Below, one piece after another: positions 26,697 through 35,223 of a DNA stretch of 64,000 bases (the first letter of the stretch is position 1; each line of letters begins with the position of its first letter). The DNA comes from Sulfitobacter sp. W027. GTDB taxonomy: Bacteria; Pseudomonadota; Alphaproteobacteria; Rhodobacterales; Rhodobacteraceae. The stretch covers positions 1,303,501 through 1,367,500 of the forward strand of contig NZ_CP083564.1 of NCBI RefSeq assembly GCF_025143985.1. The letters run 5' to 3'. The position numbers and the translations under genes are program-made. The notes beneath the pieces are model-generated. The model did not search any database and was not told the DNA's origin. It saw only the letters and a list, made by a program, of their open reading frames with translations.

Positions 26697-27246
26697 TCGA
26701 TCCAGACTTATGAGGAAGGCCGCGGTTTAACTGGGGCGAATGTGCAATCACAGGTGGGTTCACGGGCGAGTAAGCGCGATCGTGACAAGACTGCCATGAC
26801 GGTGTCGGTTCGCGTTCGTGGTGAATATGCTAGGTTGAAGGACGCAAAGAAAAGGGTTGGCTCTTTGTTTGCGCTGGTTTCGCTCCCGCCGGGGGCAGCC
26901 TGGCGGCATCTGCCTGCGCCGAGATTTCGCGCGCGTAGGGTAGAAGTCGGCGCCATCGAAAGACAGCGAAACCTTACGCGTGGTTCGCCTCAACAGCTCC
27001 ACCCCAAGGTCATGCTGTTGACACGCTGAAACCCCGCACCGTTTGTATTTAATTCGCCACGTTCCACAAATGCGAGCTTTCAATGACTGCGTAGAGGATA
27101 CTGAGTGCTCCTCACTTAAAAGAAAAGACTGCCTCTTTCAGCATCATATCGGCAAGGGAGTCCGTAGGGTTCTTGTCCAGCACAGGCGTTCGATTTTGGA
27201 AGGCATTCTTAAACAAATACTTGCATGAAGTATTTCTGGATAGTTA
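26697..27246. other. Gene-poor gap downstream of the cupin gene
   Basis: 550 bases without an assignable gene. Frames at 26742-27029 (plus) and 26708-27083 (minus) are rich in Arg, Pro and Ser and look like shadow translation of GC-rich non-coding DNA. They could be debris of a repeated element, but I see no inverted-repeat ends or transposase motif. Confidence 0.4.
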
Positions 27247-28251
27247 TCAAACCTCACCCCAAAACTCCGCAATAGCGCTCTCCGCGGCCTTATTCTGCAC
27301 GGTAAAATCCGTATCCTCCGCGCCGCCGCCGTCGGGATCGGTGAACCAGCGCCAAATCCAAACGTCTTGAATGCGGCGCGCGTGCAGCGCTTGCAGCCAG
27401 CGGCGCAGAACCTCGGCCTGAAGTGCCATATCACTCTGAGCCGCGCGTTCCTCGGCGCTTTCCCATGGCCGCACGGTTGCCCCTTCTGCGGAGCGAATAC
27501 CAATCTCTGCGATCCAGACCGGTTTGGCGTATTTCTGCGCGACCGCTTCAACCCTGTCCAATTCTTCAGCGATGGCGCGGTCCCAGTCGGTGACTGCTCC
27601 GGCAGCGCCTAGGACGGGATAAAGCGATACAGCAACCGCATCCAACTGGGCCCAGAACCCGACTTTTTCTGCCTCAGCCGCGCCATGGGCGACATAGGTG
27701 ATTTGACCGCTGAATACGTCGCGTAGCCCGGCGATCAGGCGGTCCCATCGGTCGGAGCCTGACACGCCGCGCAATTCGGTGCCGATGACCAACGCCTCGG
27801 CGCGGCTTCGCTCTGCCGTCATCGCTATGTCGTGCAGGATCTTCTCATAGGCCGTATGCCAATCACCTTCCGTTTTGGCCTCAGGTTGAATCGCGCCTGC
27901 CCAGCTTTGGGGCACCCAGACATGCGGTTTGACGATAGCGGCAAGCCCGGCTGCATGAAGCTGTGCAATCCCCGCTGCCATCCTGTCGCGCGGCAGTGCA
28001 TCCCCCATCACGATAGCGGGGGAGGTGGCGGAAGGCTGCCACAAGAAAGGAACCACCGCTGCGGCTGTGGCACCCGTTTTCGTCATCCGCGCGATACTCA
28101 ATTCGGCGGCCTTGCTTCCGAAGCGAGCGGTCGGGGTTTCAATAAGATTAAAACCTCGCAGAACCTGGCCTCTCTCACTCTCAGAGAATGATCCTGTTGG
28201 GGCCAAAGCGGTAGAGCCGAGAGCCCAGAGAAACGTGCGACGTCTGATCAT
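27247..28251 (-). CDS. Secreted glycoside hydrolase, GH113/TIM-barrel-like
   Basis: 334 residues. The N-terminus IRRRTFLWALGSTALAPTG resembles a Tat-type or Sec signal peptide. The body is a TIM barrel with the two expected catalytic glutamates: EALVIGTELRGVSGSDRW (acid/base E, about 158) and VWIAEIGIRSAEG (nucleophile E, about 247), the GH113-like arrangement seen in beta-mannanases and the gene-transfer-agent TIM-barrel family. VWIWRWFTDPDGGG closes the barrel. It probably hydrolyses a polysaccharide in the periplasm or outside the cell; the substrate is unknown. It stands alone. Confidence 0.75.
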   Translation of the reverse strand: MIRRRTFLWALGSTALAPTGSFSESERGQVLRGFNLIETPTARFGSKAAELSIARMTKTGATAAAVVPFLWQPSATSPAIVMGDALPRDRMAAGIAQLHAAGLAAIVKPHVWVPQSWAGAIQPEAKTEGDWHTAYEKILHDIAMTAERSRAEALVIGTELRGVSGSDRWDRLIAGLRDVFSGQITYVAHGAAEAEKVGFWAQLDAVAVSLYPVLGAAGAVTDWDRAIAEELDRVEAVAQKYAKPVWIAEIGIRSAEGATVRPWESAEERAAQSDMALQAEVLRRWLQALHARRIQDVWIWRWFTDPDGGGAEDTDFTVQNKAAESAIAEFWGEV

Positions 28252-28470
28252 GCCGCTAGGCTACGATGAGTTTGCGCGCCTCACAATGTTATCGTCAAAA
28301 ACGTCTAGGCCATTTTCCGGCGGGCAGGCTTGTTCGTGCGCCTTGCCAATTTTGTTTTGCGGACACCTTCCATATCGCGCGCTCTGCTCGGCCTCTCCAA
28401 GCGACAATCGCCTTTCCCCCAGCGGCCCGAGCGCGTAGGCAGCGCGTAACCCTGGAAAACGAGACATATC

Positions 28471-29016
28471 ATGGCGCAGAATGCCACCATCTACAAAGTC
28501 GAGCTTTCGGTCTCCGACATGGACCGCCATTATTACGAGACCCATAAGCTGACCATTGCCAAACACCCCTCTGAAACCGATGAGCGGTTGATGGTGCGGC
28601 TCGTGGCCTTTGCGCTGAACGCCCATGAACATCTGGAAATGACCAAGGGTCTCTCCACGGATGATGAACCGGACATCTGGCAGAAAAGCCTCAGCGGGGA
28701 GTTGGACGTTTGGGTGACACTGGGCCTGCCGAGCGAAAAGGTCCTGCGCCAGTCCTGCAACAAGGCGGCACGGGTTCTGGTCTACCCCTATGGTGGCCGA
28801 ACGGCAGAGGTTTGGTGGGACAAGATCAAGAACAGCACAACCCGCTTTGACAACCTTGAAGTGATCAATCTGGCCGAGGCAGACACCAAGGCGCTGGCCG
28901 ATCTGGCAAGCCGCGCGATGAAACTTCAGGTGATGATCCAAGACGGCGAGGTGACGGTCAATCTTGAAGAGGCGCTGGTGACTTTAACGCTCGACCGATG
29001 GAAAAATGCTGCCTGA
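28471..29016 (+). CDS. YaeQ family protein
   Basis: 181 residues, matching the YaeQ family length and course: IYKVELSVSDMDRHYYETH, ETDERLMVRLVAFALNAHE, DEPDIWQKSLSGELDVWVTL and VYPYGGRTAEVWW. The family has a PD-(D/E)xK nuclease-like fold; the E and D-x-W residues in the latter segments fit its active-site pattern. Its biological role is poorly known. It is monocistronic, convergent with the membrane protein gene to its right. Confidence 0.9.
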   Translation: MAQNATIYKVELSVSDMDRHYYETHKLTIAKHPSETDERLMVRLVAFALNAHEHLEMTKGLSTDDEPDIWQKSLSGELDVWVTLGLPSEKVLRQSCNKAARVLVYPYGGRTAEVWWDKIKNSTTRFDNLEVINLAEADTKALADLASRAMKLQVMIQDGEVTVNLEEALVTLTLDRWKNAA

Positions 29017-29062
29017 GAAAGCGGCAGAGCGGCAGCCGGGCAACCCGCCTGCCGCCCCTGAT

Positions 29063-29512
29063 TTACGCTGCCTGTCTGCGCTGTAGCACGGCGATGACAT
29101 AGCCAATCACCACGGCCATGCCCAGATGCCCGACAAAGGATGACTGCGTGTAGGCGCCAAACCCCATCATAAAGCTGCGGCCCACCACTGGGGCCAGCAG
29201 CCCCTGCGCAATGAACCAAAGCGCCGCGCCCGACAGCGCGCCTGACAGGACAAACCCCGTCCGCGTCAGGTGATGCACCAGCCAAACAAAGGCCGAAAAC
29301 CCGACGATCCCAATGGCGACATGCAGCGCAAAGCCAAGCCAATAGGGCAGGGTGATCCCAAGGAGGATCTTGGCAAGGGCAACCACAAGGTTTGCCGGGG
29401 CCAGTGCAACGCCGAACAGCGTTGGGGAGAGAAGCCAGGCGTAAAGTTCAAAAGCGATTTCGCCTGCGATCCCGGCCATCAGAAGGGTGCGAAGGGTCTG
29501 TGTGAATGGCAT
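29063..29512 (-). CDS. Small hydrophobic membrane protein of unknown function
   Basis: 149 residues from the ATG at 29512, with four predicted membrane segments (LLMAGIAGEIAFELYAWLLS, LVVALAKILLGITLPYWLGF, VAIGIVGFSAFVWLVHHLT, GHLGMAVVIGYVIAVL). No family motif is recognised. The frame is open to 29701, but the upstream 63 residues are polar and resemble translated non-coding sequence, and they would overlap the terminator of the AhpD-like gene, so the shorter form is preferred. Its relation to neighbours is unclear. Confidence 0.7.
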   Translation of the reverse strand: MPFTQTLRTLLMAGIAGEIAFELYAWLLSPTLFGVALAPANLVVALAKILLGITLPYWLGFALHVAIGIVGFSAFVWLVHHLTRTGFVLSGALSGAALWFIAQGLLAPVVGRSFMMGFGAYTQSSFVGHLGMAVVIGYVIAVLQRRQAA

Positions 29513-29631
29513 GATTGAGGTCTCTTGCAGGGGGGCAGCATCATTTTCCCGCCCGCGGCCTTTGGGCGCGGGGAGTGATCTGTCAGTAATGGGAGGGGGA
29601 ACACCGGGATCATGTTTGCCCGCGTGGATAG

Positions 29632-29661
29632 GAAAAAGGCGCGCCACGGTGGGGCGCGCCT
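29632..29661 (-). terminator. Rho-independent terminator of the AhpD-like gene
   Basis: A perfect 9-bp inverted repeat, AGGCGCGCC (29637-29645) and GGCGCGCCT (29653-29661), with a 7-base loop. Read on the minus strand it lies seven bases after the gene's stop codon and is followed by a T run, so it should end that transcript. Confidence 0.85.
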
Positions 29662-29667
29662 GTCGGT

Positions 29668-30234
29668 TTACACGTCGAGCTTCTTGTCGCTGCGGCGCCA
29701 TGCCAGCGGTTGGAAAACCTCATCCACCGGAGTTTGGGCCACATGGTTGACGTAGTTTGACATGGTCTTCTGCGCCATGCCAAGGATCACGTCCAGCACC
29801 GCGCGGTGGCCATAGCCCGCGTCAAAGAAGGCTTGCATCTGGGCGTCGGAGACAAAGCCCCGGTTGCGCACCATCTGCACGGTAAAGGTGCGCAGCGCTT
29901 CGAGCTTGGGCGTCGGCAGGGCCGTCTCATTGCGCAGCGCCTCGCTAATCCCGTCCGAGACTTTCATCATCTTGGCGATGCCGGTGTGGGCGGGCACACA
30001 GTAGTGACACTCGTTCTCCACGTTGATTGACTGCCAAACGACGGTCAGCTCTTCGGCGTCGAACTCGGTTTCGGTAAAGAGCTTGTGAAGTACCTGATAG
30101 CCTTCATAGGCCTGCGGGCTTTCGGCCAGCACCTTGTGCAGCCCCGGCAAACGGCCAAAAGCCTTTTGCGACGCCTCCAGCAGTGGCTTGGAGGCTTCGG
30201 GTGCAGTTTTTTGGTCGTGGGAGGGGAATGTCAT
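29668..30234 (-). CDS. Carboxymuconolactone decarboxylase/AhpD-like protein
   Basis: 188 residues from the ATG at 30234 (AAGG upstream). The family active-site stretch is NVENECHYCVPAHTGIAKMM, a CxxC followed by a histidine, as in AhpD-like alkylhydroperoxidases. The preceding LTVVWQSIN and later AVLDVILGMAQKTMSNYVNH complete the fold. It probably reduces peroxides or acts as a thiol-dependent reductase; a decarboxylase role is less likely given the cysteines. It diverges from a TetR regulator with two palindromic operators between them, so it is probably the regulator's target. Confidence 0.85.
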   Translation of the reverse strand: MTFPSHDQKTAPEASKPLLEASQKAFGRLPGLHKVLAESPQAYEGYQVLHKLFTETEFDAEELTVVWQSINVENECHYCVPAHTGIAKMMKVSDGISEALRNETALPTPKLEALRTFTVQMVRNRGFVSDAQMQAFFDAGYGHRAVLDVILGMAQKTMSNYVNHVAQTPVDEVFQPLAWRRSDKKLDV

Positions 30235-30279
30235 GTTCTTTGCCTTCGTAAATCGTAGATGCATGTAGATTAGGCTTTC

Positions 30280-30295
30280 TTGAGCGATCACTCAA
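30280..30295. promoter_or_regulatory. Palindromic operator 1 (TetR-type)
   Basis: TTGAGCGATCACTCAA is a near-perfect palindrome in the divergent region between the AhpD-like gene and the TetR gene. Together with a second copy 24 bases to the right it fits a TetR-family operator controlling both genes. Binding is inferred, not shown. Confidence 0.75.
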
Positions 30296-30303
30296 GTATA
30301 TAT

Positions 30304-30319
30304 TTGAGCGATCGTTCAA
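30304..30319. promoter_or_regulatory. Palindromic operator 2 (TetR-type)
   Basis: TTGAGCGATCGTTCAA differs from operator 1 at two positions and has the same symmetry. Its centre lies 24 bases from that of operator 1, and it sits 15 bases upstream of the TetR start codon, so a bound dimer would block the regulator's own transcription or translation start region. Confidence 0.75.
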
Positions 30320-30333
30320 CATATGGTGATCTC

Positions 30334-30906
30334 ATGCCACGCAAACCGAACCACGACCGAGCCGAACTGATCGCCCGCGCGCGTGATCTATTTTGGCGTC
30401 AGGGCTGGGCGGGCACCTCGCTGAAAGATCTCGAGGCGGTGCTGAATATGAAGCCCGGCAGTTTCTATGCAGCCTTTGGGTCGAAAGAGGCGCTGTTTGA
30501 AATTGCTCTAGACAAATACGCTGAGGATGGCGCCGGGCGATTGGCCGAATTGGTTAAGACCCACGGTGCGATGGAAGCGCTAAAACGCTATCCCGAACTC
30601 GCCATCTGCCGAGAGGACGCCCCGGCCAAGGCCTGTATGTTGTCCAAGACTTTGCTGGAATTACAGGCGCATGGACATCCGCTGGCGAAACGGGCGAGCG
30701 CACATCTCATGGGTATGGAAGAGCAATTCGCCGCGCTTTTCGCGCAGATGCAACGAGATGGTGAAATCGCGGCGGATCACGACCCGAAATCGCTGGCACG
30801 GCGTTATCAAAGCGACCTGCTGGGCCTTCGTGTCTCTGCCGAACGGGAGGGAATCGACGCCCCTGCCATCACGCGTGAGATTGCAGAAGGCCTGACGCGG
30901 CTTTGA
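30334..30906 (+). CDS. TetR/AcrR-family transcriptional regulator
   Basis: 190 residues from the ATG at 30334. The N-terminal helix-turn-helix reads RAELIARARDLFWRQGWAGT then SLKDLEAVLNMKPGSFYAAF, with the family's SxYxxF-like end (GSFYAAFGSKEALF). The C-terminal ligand domain (about 70-190) contains CREDAPAKACMLSKTLLEL, similar to the AcrR branch whose cysteines can respond to reactive chemicals. It is divergent from the AhpD-like gene and shares two palindromes with it, so it is probably an autoregulated repressor of that gene. Confidence 0.9.
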   Translation: MPRKPNHDRAELIARARDLFWRQGWAGTSLKDLEAVLNMKPGSFYAAFGSKEALFEIALDKYAEDGAGRLAELVKTHGAMEALKRYPELAICREDAPAKACMLSKTLLELQAHGHPLAKRASAHLMGMEEQFAALFAQMQRDGEIAADHDPKSLARRYQSDLLGLRVSAEREGIDAPAITREIAEGLTRL

Positions 30907-30970
30907 CGCCTCGGTTTTAACGGGCGCGAGTTAAACACTTAACGCGGATGTGGGCCAAACTCGCTCTCTA

Positions 30971-31008
30971 AAACGAAAAACGGCAGGGCCAATTCTCTGG
31001 CCCTGCCG
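30971..31008 (-). terminator. Rho-independent terminator of the aldehyde dehydrogenase gene
   Basis: A perfect 11-bp stem, CGGCAGGGCCA (30981-30991) and TGGCCCTGCCG (30998-31008), with a 6-base loop. On the minus strand it is followed by TTTTTCGTTTT. It lies 23 bases beyond the aldehyde dehydrogenase stop codon. Confidence 0.88.
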
Positions 31009-31031
31009 CATCATGTCACGCTGAAATGCGA

Positions 31032-32471
31032 TTAGTCGTTGGACCAGCCCGAAACGGCTTTGACTTCGCAGAAGTCCTCGATCCCCCAGACGCCGCCTTC
31101 GCGCCCGTTGCCCGAGCGTTTCATGCCGCCAAAGGGCGATCCGGCACCACGGCTTTCGCCGTTCATCTCAACCATGCCCGACCGCAGCTTGGCCGCCAGA
31201 CGATTGCGCCGCGCGCCATCGCTGGATTGGACGTAGTTGGTGAGACCGTAGACCGTGTCATTGGCCATCTTGACGGCTTGATCTTCATCCTCGAACTTCA
31301 TGATCGCCAAGACGGGGCCAAAGATTTCCTCGCGGGCGATGGTCATGTCGGACGTGACATCGGCAAAAACCGTGGGTTTGACATAGAAACCCCGGTTCAG
31401 ATGCTCGGGCCGTCCGGTACCACCGGCAACCAGCCGCGCGCCTTCGTCGATGCCTTTCTGGATCAGGTCTTGGATCTTGCCCCATTGCGCCTCGTTCACG
31501 ACTGGGCCGATGTGGCGACCCTCTTCGCTGGCGGGGCCGACTTCGACCTTATTGGCGACTTCGGCGGCCGTCTCGACCGCTTGGTCATAGGCGCTGGCTT
31601 CGACGATCATCCGGCTTGGTGCGTTACAGCTTTGGCCGGTGTTGTTCATCATATGCAGCACGCCGCGTTTCACGGCCTTGTCGTCGGCATCGGCGAAGAC
31701 AAGGTTCGCGCCCTTGCCGCCAAGCTCCAGGTGGACCTTTTTCAGCGTATCCGCCGCGTTCTTGGAAATCGCGATACCGGCGCGGGTGGAGCCGGTGAAG
31801 CTCACCATATCCACGTCCTCATGGCCGGTCAGGGCGGTGCCCACGGTCATACCATCGCCGTTCACAAGGTTAAAGACACCGGCGGGAAAGCCTGCCTCAT
31901 CCATCATCTCGGCAAAGATCACCGCGCTCAGCGGGCTTTCCTCGGAGGGTTTCAGCACCATGGTGCAGCCAGCGGCGACAGCAGCGCCCACTTTCAGCAT
32001 CACTTGGTTCATCGGCCAGTTCCACGGCGTGATCATCGCCACGACGCCAACCGCCTCATGAATGATCCGGTCGTTCGGCGCGTGATCACCCAAGGGCTTC
32101 ACGAATTTGAAGTCTTTCGCCGCTTTGATGAAGTTCTTCAGGTGGCTATAACCAGCGCCCCATTGCGAGCTGCGCGCCATTTCGATGGGCGCGCCCATCT
32201 CGGTGCTGATCGCTTGGGCCATGTCCTCGGTCCGGGACTTATAGACCTCGGCCAGTTTCTCCATCAGCGCGATACGCTCTTCGGGGGCGGTTGCCATCCA
32301 GCCGGGCAGGGCTGCCTTGGCGGCAGCAACGGCGGCATCCACATCCTTCGGCCCGCCGAGCGAGATCACGGTGCAGGGTTCTTCGGTCGAAGGGTTAATG
32401 ACCTGATGTTCGCGGCCCTCAAGCGGGGCGACCCATTTACCGTCGATATAAAAATCACGTTTTTCGATCAT
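31032..32471 (-). CDS. NAD(P)-dependent aldehyde dehydrogenase
   Basis: 479 residues, the normal ALDH length. Family motifs: ITPWNWPMNQ (about 149), LKPSEESP, SFTGSTRAG (the cofactor-binding glycine loop), HLELGGKGANLV (general-base Glu), the catalytic cysteine in NNTGQSCNAPSRM, and EEIFGPVLAI. It oxidises an aldehyde to the acid with NAD(P). It is monocistronic with its own terminator, and its neighbours do not indicate the aldehyde used. The long plus-strand frame across the same region is a shadow. Confidence 0.92.
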   Translation of the reverse strand: MIEKRDFYIDGKWVAPLEGREHQVINPSTEEPCTVISLGGPKDVDAAVAAAKAALPGWMATAPEERIALMEKLAEVYKSRTEDMAQAISTEMGAPIEMARSSQWGAGYSHLKNFIKAAKDFKFVKPLGDHAPNDRIIHEAVGVVAMITPWNWPMNQVMLKVGAAVAAGCTMVLKPSEESPLSAVIFAEMMDEAGFPAGVFNLVNGDGMTVGTALTGHEDVDMVSFTGSTRAGIAISKNAADTLKKVHLELGGKGANLVFADADDKAVKRGVLHMMNNTGQSCNAPSRMIVEASAYDQAVETAAEVANKVEVGPASEEGRHIGPVVNEAQWGKIQDLIQKGIDEGARLVAGGTGRPEHLNRGFYVKPTVFADVTSDMTIAREEIFGPVLAIMKFEDEDQAVKMANDTVYGLTNYVQSSDGARRNRLAAKLRSGMVEMNGESRGAGSPFGGMKRSGNGREGGVWGIEDFCEVKAVSGWSND

Positions 32472-32642
32472 GCTCTGTCTCCGTTATTGGCAAAGCGGGC
32501 GTCTTGACTGCCGCTGAGATGCGTCCGGGAATCGCCGGCTCCCGATATGCCTAGGACAATTTTACGGGGCGGAAAAGTTCAGAGGTGATTTTTGATCAAA
32601 AAGACTGGCGCAGCGGCGGAAAACCACGGGGGCGGGGCAAGA

Positions 32643-33779
32643 TTAATCCTGCGCCGGGAAATGGATCTCAACGCAAAGCCCGTCTTGGCCTTCGACCTTC
32701 AGCGTCGCTTCATGCTGGAACGTCAGCGTGCGGATCATTCGCCAGCCGAGTGAATCCGACCGCTCGGGCCGTTTGGCGTCCTCAGGCAGGCCAACCCCGT
32801 CGTCATAGACCTTGAGCGTCAGACCTTCGTCGTCCTCTGGGGTGACCTCAATGGTGATCACCCCTTTGTCGCGCCCTTTGAAAGCGTGTTTATAGGCGTT
32901 GGTAATCAATTCGCCGACAATCAGCCCGATATCGACGGCTAGCTTGTTGTCCATCTTAAGGCTGGGGCAAATCAGCTTGATCGCGATGCTCTGACGATCC
33001 CCGGTAAAGGCGCGTTCGGCGTTTTTCGCGACTTCATCCAGCATATCCGCCAGATCAAGATCGGTGCTGTCGGTCGAGCGTTGCATTAGCTCATGTGCTT
33101 TGGAAAGTGAACCCACACGGGTTTCCAGCTCGCGCAGCACCTGGCGGGTCTCATCCTCTTTGGCTTGGGTCTTGCTCATCCGGATCAACGCCACGATCAG
33201 GGCGAGGTTGTTGCCGGTGCGGTGGTGCAATTCCTGCATCAAAAGGTCGCGGTCAGCGATGCCTTCGGTCAGTTCGCGGTTCTGTTCGGTCAGCGCGGCG
33301 GTCGGATCTTTGGCGTTATAGGCCTCCAGCGCCGCCAGGGCGTCTGCTTTGATCTGCTCTACCGCACCTTGCGGTTCTGGCAACAGAAACTCCGCATGGA
33401 CCCGCGTGCCCTCTTGGCCGGTGTCCACATCAAAGCGGGCCGCAATACGTTGCACGCCGCGCAGGCCCAGCCCCATGCCGGTCTCGGATACGATGTCGCG
33501 CGCGGGGTCCAGCTTCTCTTTCTCGATGCCGCGCCCCTGATCGATCACCGTCAGGCCGAGGGCGGGCTTGCCATTGACATCCGTCAGCGAGAACCGCGCG
33601 CGGCCCTTTTGCCCATGCTCAATGGCATTGCGGCCCAGTTCCACGGCGGCAGTGACGGTGCGCGTCCGTTCGAAAGCGGTAAAGCGCATCGCTTCGGTCA
33701 GGGTCAGGGCGATCTGGCGCAGGGCTGCGATATCGCCGCCCTTTTCAAGGTTCACCGAGGTGAGGTTCGTAGCTTTCAT
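32643..33779 (-). CDS. HisKA_2-type histidine kinase with an extra RsbW-like ATPase domain (stressosome output)
   Basis: 378 residues with two separate GHKL ATPase modules. Residues about 1-135 resemble RsbW/RsbT: VELGRNAIEHG (N box), VIDQGRGI and TGMGLGLRGVQRIA. Residues about 165-230 are a HisKA_2 dimerisation domain with the phospho-acceptor LMQELHHRTGNNLALI (His185 or His186). Residues about 255-378 are the kinase ATPase (GELITNAYKHAF, VYDDGVGLPED, SLGWRMIRTL). No membrane or PAS sensor domain is present. It begins next to the stop of the RsbT-RsbX fusion (one-base overlap), so the stressosome probably controls it. No response regulator is encoded nearby. Confidence 0.87.
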   Translation of the reverse strand: MKATNLTSVNLEKGGDIAALRQIALTLTEAMRFTAFERTRTVTAAVELGRNAIEHGQKGRARFSLTDVNGKPALGLTVIDQGRGIEKEKLDPARDIVSETGMGLGLRGVQRIAARFDVDTGQEGTRVHAEFLLPEPQGAVEQIKADALAALEAYNAKDPTAALTEQNRELTEGIADRDLLMQELHHRTGNNLALIVALIRMSKTQAKEDETRQVLRELETRVGSLSKAHELMQRSTDSTDLDLADMLDEVAKNAERAFTGDRQSIAIKLICPSLKMDNKLAVDIGLIVGELITNAYKHAFKGRDKGVITIEVTPEDDEGLTLKVYDDGVGLPEDAKRPERSDSLGWRMIRTLTFQHEATLKVEGQDGLCVEIHFPAQD

Positions 33780-34786
33780 CAGTCCGCGCCCCGTGCAATG
33801 CGTATGACCACGATGGAGGCATCATCCCGCCCGCGAAATGCCCGGTCGAGCAAGAAGCCAGCGATCAAAAGCGGAGATTTCCACAATAGACCCTGAGGGA
33901 GATAGCCGTCGCGCAGGGTTTTCAACCCATCGCTGTGCAAGATCAGCAGATCCCCCGGTGCGAGGTCAAAGGTTTCTTCATAGCCACGGGTGGCGCGTGC
34001 GCCGATCCGCCCATCCCGGACGGGCAGGCGTTTGATGTCGCCGTCGCGCACCCGCAGGGTCGCGATATTGCCCAAGGCCGCATAGCGCAGGACCATTTGC
34101 GGCTGCGCAATATGCACCAGCGCCCCCACCGCACCGCGTTTGCCGATCAATTGCTCGGTCACCTCATACATCACGGCGCCGGGTTCACTGTTGAAACTGC
34201 GCGAGCCCTTGACGGCTTCGGTCACCTCCAGCGATGCGGCTGCGGCTTCTGGGCCATGGCCCAAGCCGTCACATAGCAGGATATCCAAGGCTTTCGGCGT
34301 TTGGCGCAGCAGATAATCGTCGCCGCATTCGTCTTCGTTTGGGTGACAGACCCGCAGGCCCACGGCCTCGACCCCATGGGTGGGGCGGGGGGCCTCTTTG
34401 GCAAAGCTGCAGACGATCGTGGTGCCCACCTCAGGCCCGCTGAAAATATCAAAACCGGTCGACAGACGGCGGATTGCGCCAAGACCGAGACCCGCAGAAT
34501 CGCCGCTGCTCATCCCGTCTTGGAACATGTGATCCATATCGCTGATGCCGGGGCCACGGTCGGTAAAGATCATCACGATCTCTTCGCCCTTGCCCTCTGC
34601 CGGTGCGTCGATCAGAACCCGGCCCTTTTCGGCATAGCGCAAGATGTTGGTCGTGGCTTCGGTGGCGACAATGGCCAGTTCATCGACTTTCAACTTGGGC
34701 CAATCGTGCCGCGCGGCTAGACTGCGTGCAGCGCGGCGGACCACGGCAATGGCACTCTGGTCTTGGACTTCGACCCATTGTTTCAT
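33779..34786 (-). CDS. RsbT-like kinase fused to RsbX-like PP2C phosphatase
   Basis: 335 residues. Residues about 1-130 are an RsbT-type GHKL domain (VATEATTNILRYAEKG, TDRGPGI, SGDSAGLGLGAIRRLS). Residues about 145-335 are a SpoIIE/PP2C-like phosphatase related to RsbX: ILLCDGLGHGPEAAAASLEV (metal-binding Asp-Gly near 173), LILHSDGLKTL and RDDASIVVIRI. In Bacillus RsbX resets the stressosome by dephosphorylating RsbR and RsbS. A fusion of this kind could combine switch and reset functions. It overlaps rsbT by four bases. Confidence 0.87.
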   Translation of the reverse strand: MKQWVEVQDQSAIAVVRRAARSLAARHDWPKLKVDELAIVATEATTNILRYAEKGRVLIDAPAEGKGEEIVMIFTDRGPGISDMDHMFQDGMSSGDSAGLGLGAIRRLSTGFDIFSGPEVGTTIVCSFAKEAPRPTHGVEAVGLRVCHPNEDECGDDYLLRQTPKALDILLCDGLGHGPEAAAASLEVTEAVKGSRSFNSEPGAVMYEVTEQLIGKRGAVGALVHIAQPQMVLRYAALGNIATLRVRDGDIKRLPVRDGRIGARATRGYEETFDLAPGDLLILHSDGLKTLRDGYLPQGLLWKSPLLIAGFLLDRAFRGRDDASIVVIRIARGAD

Positions 34787-35223
34787 AGATTCACACTCAT
34801 CAACACGCTGGTGCCCCCGCCGACGGCGGTGCGGATTTCAAATTTCTGCGCCAATCGCTTGGCACCGCCCAAGCCTCGGCCAAGTCCGCCGCCCGAGGTG
34901 TAGCCGTCGGTCAGGGCCAGTTGTAAATCTTCGATCCCCGGCCCCTTGTCCCAACAGACCACGCTTAGCTGTTTGGCCTTTGGGTCGACATAGATGGAAA
35001 ATTCCCCCCCGCCAGCGTGAACAATCGCATTGCGCGCGATTTCACTGACGGCGGTGGCAAAGCGTGTCACACTCAGCGCCGAGGCGCCATTTTCTTTCAT
35101 GTAGCGTGCAACGGCCTGTCGGACCGTGACCGCGTCGCCGCTGGTGTTTAACTTGAACTGTGAGAGAAGAACCTGCGCCCCAAGGTCCTTTTCGTCAAAC
35201 GCGTCGTAGCTGGGCAAGGGCAT
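34783..35223 (-). CDS. rsbT: Stressosome switch kinase RsbT
   Basis: 146 residues, single GHKL-ATPase domain. Motifs: RFATAVSEIARNAIVHAGGG (N box), VVCWDKGPGIEDLQLALTDG (G1 box) and YTSGGGLGRGLGGAKRLAQK. These match RsbT of the Bacillus stressosome, which phosphorylates RsbS and RsbR after stress and is then released to activate a partner. Its start overlaps the end of rsbS by 29 bases and its stop overlaps the next start, so the module is translationally coupled. No RsbU or SigB homologue is present in the window. Confidence 0.9.
   Translation of the reverse strand: MPLPSYDAFDEKDLGAQVLLSQFKLNTSGDAVTVRQAVARYMKENGASALSVTRFATAVSEIARNAIVHAGGGEFSIYVDPKAKQLSVVCWDKGPGIEDLQLALTDGYTSGGGLGRGLGGAKRLAQKFEIRTAVGGGTSVLMSVNL

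Noticed and set aside
26742..27083. Short ORFs on both strands in the gap after the cupin gene
   Set aside because: Low-complexity Arg/Pro/Ser composition and no ribosome binding site; kept only as an unexplained gap.
31026..32507. 493-codon plus-strand ORF
   Set aside because: It lies opposite the aldehyde dehydrogenase, which has all family motifs. The antisense frame is open only because of GC-rich codon use.
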